Source: an uncultured Eubacteriales bacterium (GTDB lineage: Bacteria > Bacillota > Clostridia > Oscillospirales > CAG-272). From it: a stretch of DNA of 64,000 bases. The notes under the pieces are model-generated. The model did not search any database and was not told where the DNA came from. It worked only from the letters and a program-made list of their open reading frames with translations. The stretch spans positions 62,001-126,000 of the forward strand of contig CAKRTQ010000001.1 of the NCBI GenBank assembly GCA_934402395.1, given 5' to 3'. Within the stretch, counting starts at the first letter, position 1. Every line of letters starts with the position of its first letter. The translations under genes were made by a program, and so were the position numbers. Shown here piece by piece: positions 47,655-56,104 of this stretch.

Positions 47655-49145
47655 ATGCGTCTTGAAGATCTTCTTGTCGCCTCCGGAATAAGAAAACAGC
47701 CGGAAAACATATCAGAAGCCCCGGAAATAACCGATATCTGCTGCGACTCGCGCCGCGCCGGGAGCGGGTCTGTATTTGTCGCCTTAAAAGGCAGCACGGT
47801 TGACGGTCATATATTTATATCTGCGGCATACGACCGGGGTTGCCGTGTATTTGTGTGCTCGGAGCAGCCCGCGCTTCCGTCCGATGCGGTCGTGATCATG
47901 TCGGCAAATACACGCGCGGCGCTCGCCGATCTTTCGGCGGCATTTTTCGGTTTTCCGTCGCGCGAGCTGAAGGTGATCGGCATCACTGGCACGAAGGGAA
48001 AGACCACCTCGGCGCTCATGGCATCTCACATACTCAACCGCGCCGGGATCCCCGCCGGATACATCGGCACCAGCGGAATAACATATGCGGGACAAAGCTT
48101 CCCCACCTTCAACACCACGCCGGAAAGTCTTGAGCTTCAGCGCACCATGCGCGATATGCTCAACGCAGGTACGCGCGCCGTGGTGATGGAGGTATCATCG
48201 CAGGGACTTTACATGGGTCGCGTGCGCGGCGTCAGCTTTGATACGGTATGCTTTACAAATTTCTCGCAGGATCATATCGGCGGCGCGGAGCACCCCACTC
48301 TTGAGCATTATGCCGCCTGCAAGCATATGCTTTTTACCGATTTCGGCGCAAAAGCCGCTGTTTACAATGCCGATGATAAAATGTCCGCCTACATGCTCGA
48401 AGGCTTCGGCGGACAAGCCAAAATATCATTTTCCGCAAACGACCCGCAGGCGGACTTTTATCTGACCGGAGCGGAGCTTGAACGCAACGGCGCGCGGCTC
48501 GGCGTACGCGCCGAGGTCAAGACCGGCGGCATCGGATACGCGGTAAGACTGCCGATGCCCGGAACGTTCAATCTTATGAATGCGCTCTGCGCCGTCGCGG
48601 CAGCGGGCACGCTCGGAGTGTCCCCCGGTGACGCCTTTGCATCGCTTGAGGATGTAACGGCAGCAGGAAGGTTCCAGACGGTCGATGCACTGCCCGGTTC
48701 CGGCATAACGTTCGTGGTCGACTATGCACACAACGGTCTGGCACTTGAATCGGTGCTCACGGTGTTGCGCAAATACCGTCCGCGCAGGCTTATCTGCCTC
48801 TTCGGCTCGGTCGGCGGACGCACGCTAACCCGTCGCCGCGAGCTCGGCGAGGTGGCGTCTCTGCTTGCCGACTTTTGCATAATCACCGCCGACAACCCGG
48901 ATTTCGAAGATCCGCGCCGGACGATCAACGATATTGCCGCAGCATTCAAACCGGGAGCATCTTGCGACTATGTAAAGATCCCGGACCGCACCGAGGCAGT
49001 AAGATACGCCGTTTCAATCGCGCGCGAGGGCGACATCGTGCTCCTCGCCGGCAAAGGCGCGGAGGATTTTCAGCTGATAAACGGCGTGCGGGTTCCGTAT
49101 TCTGACCGCGATGCATTGCTTGAATGCGCAAAAATGACGGTCTGA
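47655..49145 (+). CDS. murE: MurE-like UDP-MurNAc-tripeptide synthetase
   Basis: 496-residue Mur ligase that adds the third amino acid to UDP-MurNAc-dipeptide in peptidoglycan synthesis. The N-terminal part has DICCDSRRAGSGSVFVALKG near 28-47, the ATP site GITGTKGKTTSALMASHIL near 110-128, FNTTPESLELQR near 153 and EVSSQGLYMGRVRGVSFD near 176. The residue-selecting motif is ADNPDFEDPR near 412-421: DNPD replaces the DNPR that marks diaminopimelate-adding enzymes. The Mg/DAP-site text FTNFSQDHIGGAEHPTLEHY also differs from FTNLTQDHLDYH. It may use another amino acid or be a paralogue. The ribosome binding site is weak. Confidence 0.85.
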   Translation: MRLEDLLVASGIRKQPENISEAPEITDICCDSRRAGSGSVFVALKGSTVDGHIFISAAYDRGCRVFVCSEQPALPSDAVVIMSANTRAALADLSAAFFGFPSRELKVIGITGTKGKTTSALMASHILNRAGIPAGYIGTSGITYAGQSFPTFNTTPESLELQRTMRDMLNAGTRAVVMEVSSQGLYMGRVRGVSFDTVCFTNFSQDHIGGAEHPTLEHYAACKHMLFTDFGAKAAVYNADDKMSAYMLEGFGGQAKISFSANDPQADFYLTGAELERNGARLGVRAEVKTGGIGYAVRLPMPGTFNLMNALCAVAAAGTLGVSPGDAFASLEDVTAAGRFQTVDALPGSGITFVVDYAHNGLALESVLTVLRKYRPRRLICLFGSVGGRTLTRRRELGEVASLLADFCIITADNPDFEDPRRTINDIAAAFKPGASCDYVKIPDRTEAVRYAVSIAREGDIVLLAGKGAEDFQLINGVRVPYSDRDALLECAKMTV

Positions 49146-49209
49146 AGTATGTTTTTGCCGAAAAAAAGCACTGCTATCCGTGATTTCAGATTTTTTTCAG
49201 ATAAAAGTA

Positions 49210-49238
49210 TTGACAAACCCCGTGTCATGTGATATAAT
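49210..49238 (+). promoter_or_regulatory. Consensus promoter of tRNA-Pro
   Basis: Exact TTGACA (49210-49215), 17-bp spacer, TATAAT (49233-49238). Confidence 0.9.
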
Positions 49239-49293
49239 CATCAAGTACGATTTGAGAACGAGCAGATAAAGGATCGGCTCGCATCTGAGATTA

Positions 49294-49370
49294 CGGGGTG
49301 TTGCACAGCTTGGTAGTGCGCTTGGTTCGGGACCAAGAGGCCGCTGGTTCGAGTCCAGTCACTCCGACCA
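49294..49370 (+). tRNA. tRNA-Pro (anticodon CGG)
   Basis: 77-nt cloverleaf. Acceptor stem CGGGGTG/CACTCCG, D-arm GCACAGCTTGGTAGTGC, anticodon stem CTTGG/CCAAG with loop TTCGGGA (anticodon CGG), T-arm GGTTCGAGTCC, and encoded CCA. It reads CCG. A terminator follows at once. Confidence 0.95.
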
Positions 49371-49403
49371 AAATGTGGTAGCCAACAGGCTACCACATTT
49401 TTT
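49371..49403 (+). terminator. Terminator after tRNA-Pro
   Basis: Perfect 13-bp stem, arms 49371-49383 and 49388-49400, loop AACA, followed by TTT. The next gene starts only 28 bp on. Confidence 0.85.
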
Positions 49404-49430
49404 AATAATAAACCACACACGGAGGCAGAC

Positions 49431-50819
49431 ATGATCAGATTCAACGAAAAAAACATAAAATACATGGCGCTTGAACTGCCGGACGAGATCGCATTTTACA
49501 AATACTCCGGTGATTTTGACGGCGAGATTGCCGCAATAAAACGTTACCTCAACCGCTGCGATGTCACCGACGGGATGAAGCTTCGTCTCGCTCTTGAGGA
49601 GGTCATTGCAAACGGCATGACCGAAGATTACCTTTGTGATTTTGACAGGCTTCTTGCACGTGTGCGTGAAAAATACCCGCACTGCACCGCCGCGGATCTT
49701 GAGAGCTTCATCGACATGGGACACGCCGACTACATTCGGCGCGGCGGCGTACGTTACTTTGAAAATGCTGCGGCGCGCAACATAATGAACTGCTGCCGGC
49801 GGCAGCTTGACGATATCGAATCCGGCAAAAAAAACGACCCTGCCGGGTACTTCAACCGGCGGCTGCACGAAAATCTTGAGATCATGCGGTCGCAGGGCGG
49901 CAGAGCCTACCGATTCCGCGTGCGCGAGCATATCGCGCCGCGTGCCGAATACTCACGCCCCGGCAGTGTTGTACGCGTTCATCTGCCCTACCCCGCCGAA
50001 TGCCGCGAACAGTCAAACATAACTCTCGTCGACTCCTCGCACCCCGTTTACATTTCCGACTCCGGACACAGGACCGCTTTTATCGAGACCGAGCATAAAG
50101 ATGGCGCCGACTACTGGATCGAATTCACATATGATATAAAGGAAGCTTATACAGTCACCGATGCCGAGGCGGCGCGCCCCGCGCCCGCCGAGACCGACGA
50201 ATATCTCCGCGAAGAGCTGCCGCAGATACGTTTTACTCCTTCGATATGCGAGCTTGCAGCCACGCTTGCGGGCAGCGAGACCAATCCACTTATCCTTGCC
50301 CGCCGCGCCTATGACTGGGTCACAACGCACGTGGCATATTCGTATATGAGGGATTACCTTTACATGGATTTCATCCCCGGCTTTGCAATGCTGAACAGAC
50401 GCGGCGACTGCGGCGTTATGGCACTGCTCTTCATCACTCTCTGCCGCGCCATGGGTGTGCCCGCACGCTGGCAGTCGGGAAGTCACGTTGAACCCGACAG
50501 CATAGGAAGTCACGACTGGGCGCAGTTTTATATCGCACCGTACGGCTGGCTGCCCGCCGATCCGTCATTCGGAGGCGGTGCGCTCCGCAAAGGCGACACA
50601 GAACTGTGGAATCATTATTTCGGCAATCTTGACCCCTACCGCCAGATCAACTGCACCGGCTTTGCCGAGTCGTTTGACCCGCCGCGGCTTTACCTCAGAC
50701 GCGATCCGTACGACAATCAGAGCGGCGAGATAGAATACACCGACGCGCCGCTCTGGTTTGGTGAGATCAGAACCTCGCGCGAGGTCATCTCCGCCGAAGA
50801 GCTCGAATGGACCGAATGA
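49431..50819 (+). CDS. Transglutaminase-like protein
   Basis: 462-residue cytoplasmic protein (no signal peptide). The transglutaminase-like fold lies in about 290-420, with Cys in RRGDCGVMALLFITLCRAMGVPARWQSG (Cys near 326), His in GSHDWAQFYIAPYG (His near 362) and Asp in WLPADPSFGG (Asp near 376), so the triad is complete. The N-terminal 250 residues resemble no domain I know. Such proteins act as proteases, peptide cyclases or amidases. A GGAGG site lies before the ATG. No own promoter is visible in the 28-bp gap after the tRNA-Pro terminator, so it may depend on read-through from the tRNA promoter. Confidence 0.78.
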   Translation: MIRFNEKNIKYMALELPDEIAFYKYSGDFDGEIAAIKRYLNRCDVTDGMKLRLALEEVIANGMTEDYLCDFDRLLARVREKYPHCTAADLESFIDMGHADYIRRGGVRYFENAAARNIMNCCRRQLDDIESGKKNDPAGYFNRRLHENLEIMRSQGGRAYRFRVREHIAPRAEYSRPGSVVRVHLPYPAECREQSNITLVDSSHPVYISDSGHRTAFIETEHKDGADYWIEFTYDIKEAYTVTDAEAARPAPAETDEYLREELPQIRFTPSICELAATLAGSETNPLILARRAYDWVTTHVAYSYMRDYLYMDFIPGFAMLNRRGDCGVMALLFITLCRAMGVPARWQSGSHVEPDSIGSHDWAQFYIAPYGWLPADPSFGGGALRKGDTELWNHYFGNLDPYRQINCTGFAESFDPPRLYLRRDPYDNQSGEIEYTDAPLWFGEIRTSREVISAEELEWTE

Positions 50820-50877
50820 CCCCGTTATCCGTCAAAATGTATGACGATTGCGGCGGCAAAAAGAAGGTTGACATCAG

Positions 50878-51363
50878 ATGAACAGAAAAAAAGTCCTCGG
50901 CTTTGTGTTTCTCGCGCTTTCCGCAGCGGCTGCTGTGTTTATTTTCTCGAATTCGCTCCAGCCCGCCTCGGTCTCAGGCGCCGTGAGCGGCGGTTTGCTT
51001 GAAAAGGTGAATGCATTCCTGGCACATATCGGACTTCGCGGAATATCCGAAAAACTGCTGCGCAAAACCGCGCACATATGTGAATTTGGGCTTCTCGGGC
51101 TCCTCGCATCATCGGCGGCTGCCTGTTTTTCGCACGCGAGGAAACGCGGGTATCTTCTTTCGTTGGCACTTTGTATAGCGGTGGCTGTCACGGACGAGAT
51201 CATTCAGTATTTTGTCCCCGGTCGCGCCTGTCTTTTCACCGATGTGCTGATAGACGTCTCGGGAGCCGCACTCGGCACGCTTTGCACCGCTTTGACAGTG
51301 TTTGCGATGAAGCGCGCCCGCAGACGAAAAAAAGCCGGCGACCAAAGCCCCCATATACATTAA
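50878..51363 (+). CDS. VanZ-family membrane protein
   Basis: 161-residue membrane protein with four hydrophobic segments. VanZ-like marks: FIFSNSLQPASVSG after the first helix, LLRKTAHICEFGLLGLLA near 60-78, and VAVTDEIIQYFVPGRACLFTDVLIDVSGAALGTL near 100-134. VanZ relatives lower teicoplanin sensitivity or act in envelope stress; most members have no assigned role. It follows the transglutaminase-like gene by 58 bp on the same strand and may be in its operon. No vanA-type genes are present. Confidence 0.85.
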   Translation: MNRKKVLGFVFLALSAAAAVFIFSNSLQPASVSGAVSGGLLEKVNAFLAHIGLRGISEKLLRKTAHICEFGLLGLLASSAAACFSHARKRGYLLSLALCIAVAVTDEIIQYFVPGRACLFTDVLIDVSGAALGTLCTALTVFAMKRARRRKKAGDQSPHIH

Positions 51364-51416
51364 TATTAATTTTAGAAGTTTTTCACGTTTTTTGCGCCGA
51401 AAAATCAAAAAAACTA

Positions 51417-51446
51417 TTGACAAGCACACCTTTTACGGTGTATAAT
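51417..51446 (+). promoter_or_regulatory. Promoter of the rplU-prp-rpmA operon
   Basis: TTGACA (51417-51422), 18-bp spacer, TATAAT (51441-51446). Confidence 0.88.
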
Positions 51447-51452
51447 AATTTG

Positions 51453-51552
51453 CCGCTTGAAACAGGCTTTTTTAAGTGTGCCGTTATGAAAGCAAAATTT
51501 CATTCCGGTACCGCCCATATCAGCGAGTCTTAACGAAAGAGAGGTGCTTTTC
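51453..51552 (+). promoter_or_regulatory. Possible L21 leader of the rplU operon
   Basis: About 100-nt untranslated leader before rplU, in the position of the known L21 autoregulatory leader of Firmicutes. I can see the place and length but not a certain consensus, so this is a weak call. Confidence 0.35.
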
Positions 51553-51864
51553 GTGTTTGCAGTAATTGAAACCGGCGGAAAGCAGTACAAGGTCTCCGAG
51601 GGCGATATCGTTTTTATTGAGAAGCTCTCAAATGAAGAAGGCAGCGAAGTCGTATTTGAAAATGTCAAGGCATTATCCGCCGAGGACGGACTCAAGGTCG
51701 GTACTCCCACAGTGGCAGGTGCCCGCGTTACCGCCAGTGTGCTGAAGAACGGCAAGGGTCGCAAGATCTATGTCTTCAAGTACAAATCCAAAAAGAACGA
51801 GAAGAAAAAGATCGGTCACAGACAGCCTTACACCAAGGTTCAGATAACCAAGATCGAAGGCTAA
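51553..51864 (+). CDS. rplU: 50S ribosomal protein L21
   Basis: 103-residue large-subunit protein binding 23S rRNA. FAVIETGGKQYKVSEGDIVFIEKL at 2-25 and the closing YVFKYKSKKNEKKKIGHRQPYTKVQITKIEG in separate pieces are typical. The GTG start at 51553, 6 nt after GAGGTG, gives the usual 103 residues; the frame extends 9 nt upstream but without a ribosome binding site. It is first in the rplU-prp-rpmA operon. Confidence 0.96.
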   Translation: MFAVIETGGKQYKVSEGDIVFIEKLSNEEGSEVVFENVKALSAEDGLKVGTPTVAGARVTASVLKNGKGRKIYVFKYKSKKNEKKKIGHRQPYTKVQITKIEG

Positions 51865-51867
51865 ATC

Positions 51868-52227
51868 ATGACTAAAGTCGTATTTTACAGAAGCTGCGGA
51901 GTCTTTTGGGGCTTCGAGGAGCAGGGTCACACCGGATACGGCGAGGCGGGAGACGATGTGCTTTGCGCAGCGCTTTCCGCAATGACAATGCTTATCGTCA
52001 ATGCTGTGGAGCTTGCCTATGCCTCCGACATACAGTATGATGTCAACGAGGGTGCAACAAGGATAGTTGTGACCGCAAAAGCCGCCCTTCCCGAGTTTGA
52101 GGAGGACGAACGCAAGAGATATGCGGTATCGGGGCTTTTTATGGCGTACTTCTATCAGCTCAACGACCTTATCGAGGAATACTCAGATTATCTTGAGGTC
52201 GAAGTAATCGACCGCGACTATCGGTAA
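51868..52227 (+). CDS. prp: Ribosomal-processing cysteine protease Prp
   Basis: 119-residue cytoplasmic protease that cuts the N-terminal extension of ribosomal protein L27. The catalytic pair lies in GHTGYGEAGDDVLCAALSAM (His near 21, Cys near 33). It begins 3 bp after the rplU stop and lies just before rpmA, whose product has the extension it would remove. The length matches the family. Confidence 0.93.
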   Translation: MTKVVFYRSCGVFWGFEEQGHTGYGEAGDDVLCAALSAMTMLIVNAVELAYASDIQYDVNEGATRIVVTAKAALPEFEEDERKRYAVSGLFMAYFYQLNDLIEEYSDYLEVEVIDRDYR

Positions 52228-52266
52228 GAACGATCACGTCAACAAATCTATGAGGAGGAAGAAATA

Positions 52267-52545
52267 ATGCTCAGACTCGGCTTACAGTTTTTTGCTCATA
52301 AAAAAGGTGTCGGCTCGACTAAGAACGGACGCGACAGCGAATCCAAGCGCCTTGGCGTGAAGAAGGCTGACGGCGAAGCGGTTCTTGCCGGCAACATCAT
52401 CATCAGACAGAGAGGAACTGCGGTTCATCCCGGCAACAACGTCGGCATGGGAACAGACAATACCCTTTTCGCTCTGATCGACGGACACGTAAAATTTGAG
52501 CACAAGACCAAGGACAAAAAGCAGGTCAGCGTTTACGCAGACTGA
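52267..52545 (+). CDS. rpmA: 50S ribosomal protein L27 with cleavable extension
   Basis: 92-residue ribosomal protein near the peptidyl transferase centre. The N-terminus MLRLGLQFFAHKKGVGSTKNG has a 9-residue extension ending FF before AHKKG, the form processed by Prp in Firmicutes. GNIIIRQRGTAVHPGNNVGMG follows near 42-62. GAGGAGG precedes the ATG. Last gene of the operon; a terminator lies 25 bp further on. Confidence 0.96.
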   Translation: MLRLGLQFFAHKKGVGSTKNGRDSESKRLGVKKADGEAVLAGNIIIRQRGTAVHPGNNVGMGTDNTLFALIDGHVKFEHKTKDKKQVSVYAD

Positions 52546-52566
52546 TTGCTTTTTCCGCTTTTGCGA

Positions 52567-52611
52567 AAAATGGGGCTGCCGCGCTAACGCACGACAACCC
52601 CATTTCTTTTT
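52567..52611 (+). terminator. Terminator after rpmA
   Basis: Stem of arms 52567-52583 and 52588-52605 with three C-A mismatches in the plus transcript, loop TAAC, then TTTCTTTTTTC. It ends the rplU operon. Confidence 0.7.
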
Positions 52612-52642
52612 TCATTTTTTTCTTATTTCAATAAATAACCTA

Positions 52643-52671
52643 TTGAAACCCGCTACGAACAGTGGTATAAT
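52643..52671 (+). promoter_or_regulatory. Promoter of the Ig-like repeat protein
   Basis: TTGAAA (52643-52648), 17-bp spacer, TATAAT (52666-52671). Confidence 0.85.
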
Positions 52672-52757
52672 ATAATATCAGGATTAATATAAGGTCTGCG
52701 CTGCGGCTGTGCCGCGCGCCGCCAGACAGATACAGACTGCACGAAAGGACGTACAAT

Positions 52758-55094
52758 ATGCAAAACAGCTATATCCGCCGCTCACTGACCCTTCTTCTGG
52801 TTTTTCTGTTGGTATCGGCATTGCTCTTCCCGGCATTCGCCGTGGATGCGCCCACTGAAACCGCAGATGCGATTCCAACCGAATCTCCAACCGAAGATCC
52901 CGCCGCAGAGACCACCGTGTCTGCACCTGCATCAAGTGATATAGTCAGCATAGATATTGAACGTTCCGGCAACGATACATATTACGAGGGCGAATATTTC
53001 GATCCCACGATGTACGTTATACGCGCCACACGCGCAGATGGCACGAGCCTTTACCTTACCTTCGGCGAATTTGACTACGAACCCAAAGGGAGACTGGTCA
53101 CCGACGGCAAATCTGAGGATGTGACGGTTGAGTTCATATACGGAGGAAAGGGCAAAAAGACATACGTTACCGTAAAGCGTCCCACAAGCGCAAGGATCAT
53201 TGCACAGCCGGTCAAAATGCAGTACAACGAAGGCTCGCCATTCAATCCCGCAGGGCTTATGCTTGAGCTGACCTATGCCGACGGAAGCGTGCGTTTTCCC
53301 GAAAGCGATGAGATAAAGGTCAACTGCCCCGAGGTGCTCACCTCGGATGTGACCGATGTCGAAATCGAATGCTACGGTGCCAAAACTCAACTCACCGGCA
53401 TCACGGTAATAAAGCTGGTATCCATGATGATCACCCAGCCCGCAAAAACCGTCTATTATGAGGGCGAGCGGTTCGACCCCACGGGTATGCTTATCATAGG
53501 CACCTATGAGAACAGCGCAGAGGGACGTTTTCTTGACATTTCCGAATGCAAGGTAAGCGCGTCACTTGAAAATCTCGCGCCGAATTCGTCCGACCGCACC
53601 AAACTTACACTAACCTTTTCGGTCGGAAATGTTTCACAGACGCTCGTGCTCACAGTTTACGGTTTTGAATCATTCAAGATCACACCGCCCGTCAAGACCG
53701 ATTACTACTACGGTGAGGCATTTTCACGCACAGGGTTTTCCGTAAAGGCAAGATACGTAAACGGCGACGAGCGCGATATCACCGATGACATCACACTCAC
53801 CGCGCCCGAGATCATGGGTCCCGGCTCCGAAGTCAGGATCAGATATCTGGCGTACGAGGAGACTCTTCTCGCCGTGCATGAAATGCGCGTACTGCATTTC
53901 AAGACTCTTCCCTCGGTACGCACGTTCAAAGAAGGCGACCTGCTCACCTCCGGTGTGCTTTCGGATATGCTTATAACGGCAGAATACGATGACGGCACTG
54001 AAGTCCCGCTTGATCCCGCACTCTACACGATATCCCCTGCCTCGCCGCTTACGATAAGCGACACTTCGTTTACGGTGTCCTACCTCGGGCTCAGCGCATC
54101 CGCAGGGATAACCGTTCTCCCCGCCCGCGCCATAAGCCGCATAGAAATAACGCACGCGCCGGAGATCACAAGCTACATCTCCAACCAGTCTGTCGACATA
54201 TCCGGCATGGTAGTGACCGCAGTGTACGAGGACGGCACGCGCGAAACAATACCGCACGACAAGCTTAAAATAACTCCCGCGCCCGGATCGCCCGTAAAGG
54301 TGACAGACACGCACATAAAGATCGTTTATCAGCTCAGCGAGAATCTTATTTACACAGCAAGACAGACGATCGAAGTATCCCCCAAAAAGGTCATAAGCCT
54401 TTCCATAGTGACGCCGCCGTCAAAGCTCATTTATGTTGAAGGTGAAAAGTTCGATACGACAGGCATGGTCATTCTTGCGGTATACAATGACGGGACCAGT
54501 GCCGAAATAACCACATACACCTGCTCGCCCGACTCACCGCTGACGCTTTCGTCGCACGAGACCGAGGAAACGGTCAGCATCACCGTTTCGTACGTTGACT
54601 GCACGGCGACACAGAACATTACAGTCCGTGAGCGTGCCGTAAAGGAGATCGAGATCGCGCAGAATCCTACGCGTCTTGAATACAGCCCCGGCGAAAGGTT
54701 CGACCCTGCCGGAATGATCATAAAGATCACATACGAAAACGGCGAATCTGTTCTTATTGAAGATGTGAAGGATGTTATAACCTTCACACCCGACGGAGCG
54801 CTCAACGAAGGCGTGACCGAGATCACGGTAACATTCCGCGGAAAATCGCTCAGACTGCCGATAACGGTTTGCGAGCACGCAGAGACGACCGTTGCCGGCG
54901 ATGCAACAGAGCCGGAAACAAGACCCGAAACCGTCCCCGGAACCGATCCGGCGGCTGTAACGACTCTTGATCCCGGTCAGATCACGACCACACACGGATT
55001 TGACACGATAATGGTGGTATGGATCGCCATAATCGCCGTTATAGTGATACTGCTCGTGGTGCTTATAGTCTACTATAAACGCAATTTCACATAA
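52758..55094 (+). CDS. Large surface protein with about eight bacterial Ig-like (Big_3-type) repeats
   Basis: 778-residue exported and membrane-anchored protein. The signal peptide (about 1-29, ending FPAFA) is followed by a Thr/Glu-rich stretch to about residue 58. Then come about eight repeats of 75-85 residues, each opening with a short strand and a Y-x-EGE-x-F-D-P-x-GM type motif, for example YYEGERFDPTGMLI, YVEGEKFDTTGMVI and YSPGERFDPAGMII, followed by Y-x-(D/N)G. The C-terminus has a Thr/Pro-rich linker and one membrane helix (about 750-772) ending YYKRNFT, with no LPXTG. It is probably an adhesion or cell-surface scaffold; partners are unknown. It has its own promoter and terminator. 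Confidence 0.85.
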   Translation: MQNSYIRRSLTLLLVFLLVSALLFPAFAVDAPTETADAIPTESPTEDPAAETTVSAPASSDIVSIDIERSGNDTYYEGEYFDPTMYVIRATRADGTSLYLTFGEFDYEPKGRLVTDGKSEDVTVEFIYGGKGKKTYVTVKRPTSARIIAQPVKMQYNEGSPFNPAGLMLELTYADGSVRFPESDEIKVNCPEVLTSDVTDVEIECYGAKTQLTGITVIKLVSMMITQPAKTVYYEGERFDPTGMLIIGTYENSAEGRFLDISECKVSASLENLAPNSSDRTKLTLTFSVGNVSQTLVLTVYGFESFKITPPVKTDYYYGEAFSRTGFSVKARYVNGDERDITDDITLTAPEIMGPGSEVRIRYLAYEETLLAVHEMRVLHFKTLPSVRTFKEGDLLTSGVLSDMLITAEYDDGTEVPLDPALYTISPASPLTISDTSFTVSYLGLSASAGITVLPARAISRIEITHAPEITSYISNQSVDISGMVVTAVYEDGTRETIPHDKLKITPAPGSPVKVTDTHIKIVYQLSENLIYTARQTIEVSPKKVISLSIVTPPSKLIYVEGEKFDTTGMVILAVYNDGTSAEITTYTCSPDSPLTLSSHETEETVSITVSYVDCTATQNITVRERAVKEIEIAQNPTRLEYSPGERFDPAGMIIKITYENGESVLIEDVKDVITFTPDGALNEGVTEITVTFRGKSLRLPITVCEHAETTVAGDATEPETRPETVPGTDPAAVTTLDPGQITTTHGFDTIMVVWIAIIAVIVILLVVLIVYYKRNFT

Positions 55095-55108
55095 AAACAC
55101 GATCAATA

Positions 55109-55157
55109 AAAATGCGGTGCCGAAAAACGCGGCAAGAGTTTTTCGGCACCGCATTTT
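55109..55157. terminator. Terminator after the Ig-like protein gene
   Basis: Perfect 20-bp stem, arms 55109-55128 and 55138-55157, loop of 9 nt. It also lies at the end of the convergent isomerase gene. Confidence 0.9.
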
Positions 55158-55204
55158 AACATTGGCAGCAGAGATCCCGGAGCACCGGGACACTGCTTTG
55201 CCTT

Positions 55205-56104
55205 TTATGCGCCGTATGTATCTATAAGGTACCTTCCCGTTTTGTAAATAAATCCGACCGCCGAAGCCTTCAGCTCATCGGGAAGGCGGCGGCACACGGC
55301 AAGCTCAAAGTTGAAATCTCCGCCGTAGCCTATATCCTTCAGCGCGGTGACGGCATCCTTCCAGTCCACCGTACCGAAAAACGGAATGGTATGCAGATCG
55401 GTCTGCCCTATATTGTCATCAACGTGCGTGGCTTTGAGGCGTGCGCCGAGCTTGGCAAGCTCGCGGCTCTGCGGCTTCAGCGACATACGGTTTGCGTGTC
55501 CGAAATCCCAGCACGCGCCGACATACGGCGAATTAAACGAATCTATGAGCGTGCACAGTTCGGAGGCGTTGCACCCGAACCGGCGGTACATGGTATTCCC
55601 GGCTGAAATGTCAGCCATATTTTCAAGTGCAATTCCTACGCCGAGCGCAGAGGCGCGCTCAACGTATTTGTCATATATCTCGTGGTTATAGGCTATGCTG
55701 CGCGCGATGTCGCACGGGTCGTCAAAATCGGTCACCGGATGCGCAACAGCCCACTTGACGCCGAGCATAGCACTGATCTCAATGCAACGCCACGTCATTT
55801 CAATAAAATAGTCGTTCTGCTCGCAGCCGTCATCATTTTTGCGCAATCCCGGCTTGTTTTTTGAATACGGGATATGCGACTGTGAAAAAGTTACGCCCAG
55901 CTTTGCCGCTTCATTGCCTATACGGTCAACAAGGAACTGCCAGCGGTCACCGTTAAGCTCGGTCTCGCGCCGCTGCATGGGACACATACAGAAGTCCATA
56001 ACATCAAAACCGATCTCATGCGTTTTTCTTACCGATTCAAGATATGCGTCATCGCCGTTTGCGGCGTGATCGTAAAACAGATTTGTCATTGTCGAAAGCT
56101 TCAT
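55205..56104 (-). CDS. Sugar phosphate isomerase/epimerase-like TIM-barrel protein
   Basis: 299-residue protein of the xylose isomerase-like/AP endonuclease 2 superfamily. Metal-ligand-type residues lie in VGIALENMADIS (Glu near 150), YVGACWDFGHANRMS (Asp and His near 197), LKATHVDDNIGQTDLHTIPFFGTVDWKDAV (His and Asp near 230) and GDFNFELAV (Glu near 267). Members isomerise or cleave sugars and inositols. The start overlaps the folD stop as ATGA, so it is co-expressed with folD, though a functional tie to folate is not evident. The substrate is unknown. Confidence 0.8.
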   Translation of the reverse strand: MKLSTMTNLFYDHAANGDDAYLESVRKTHEIGFDVMDFCMCPMQRRETELNGDRWQFLVDRIGNEAAKLGVTFSQSHIPYSKNKPGLRKNDDGCEQNDYFIEMTWRCIEISAMLGVKWAVAHPVTDFDDPCDIARSIAYNHEIYDKYVERASALGVGIALENMADISAGNTMYRRFGCNASELCTLIDSFNSPYVGACWDFGHANRMSLKPQSRELAKLGARLKATHVDDNIGQTDLHTIPFFGTVDWKDAVTALKDIGYGGDFNFELAVCRRLPDELKASAVGFIYKTGRYLIDTYGA

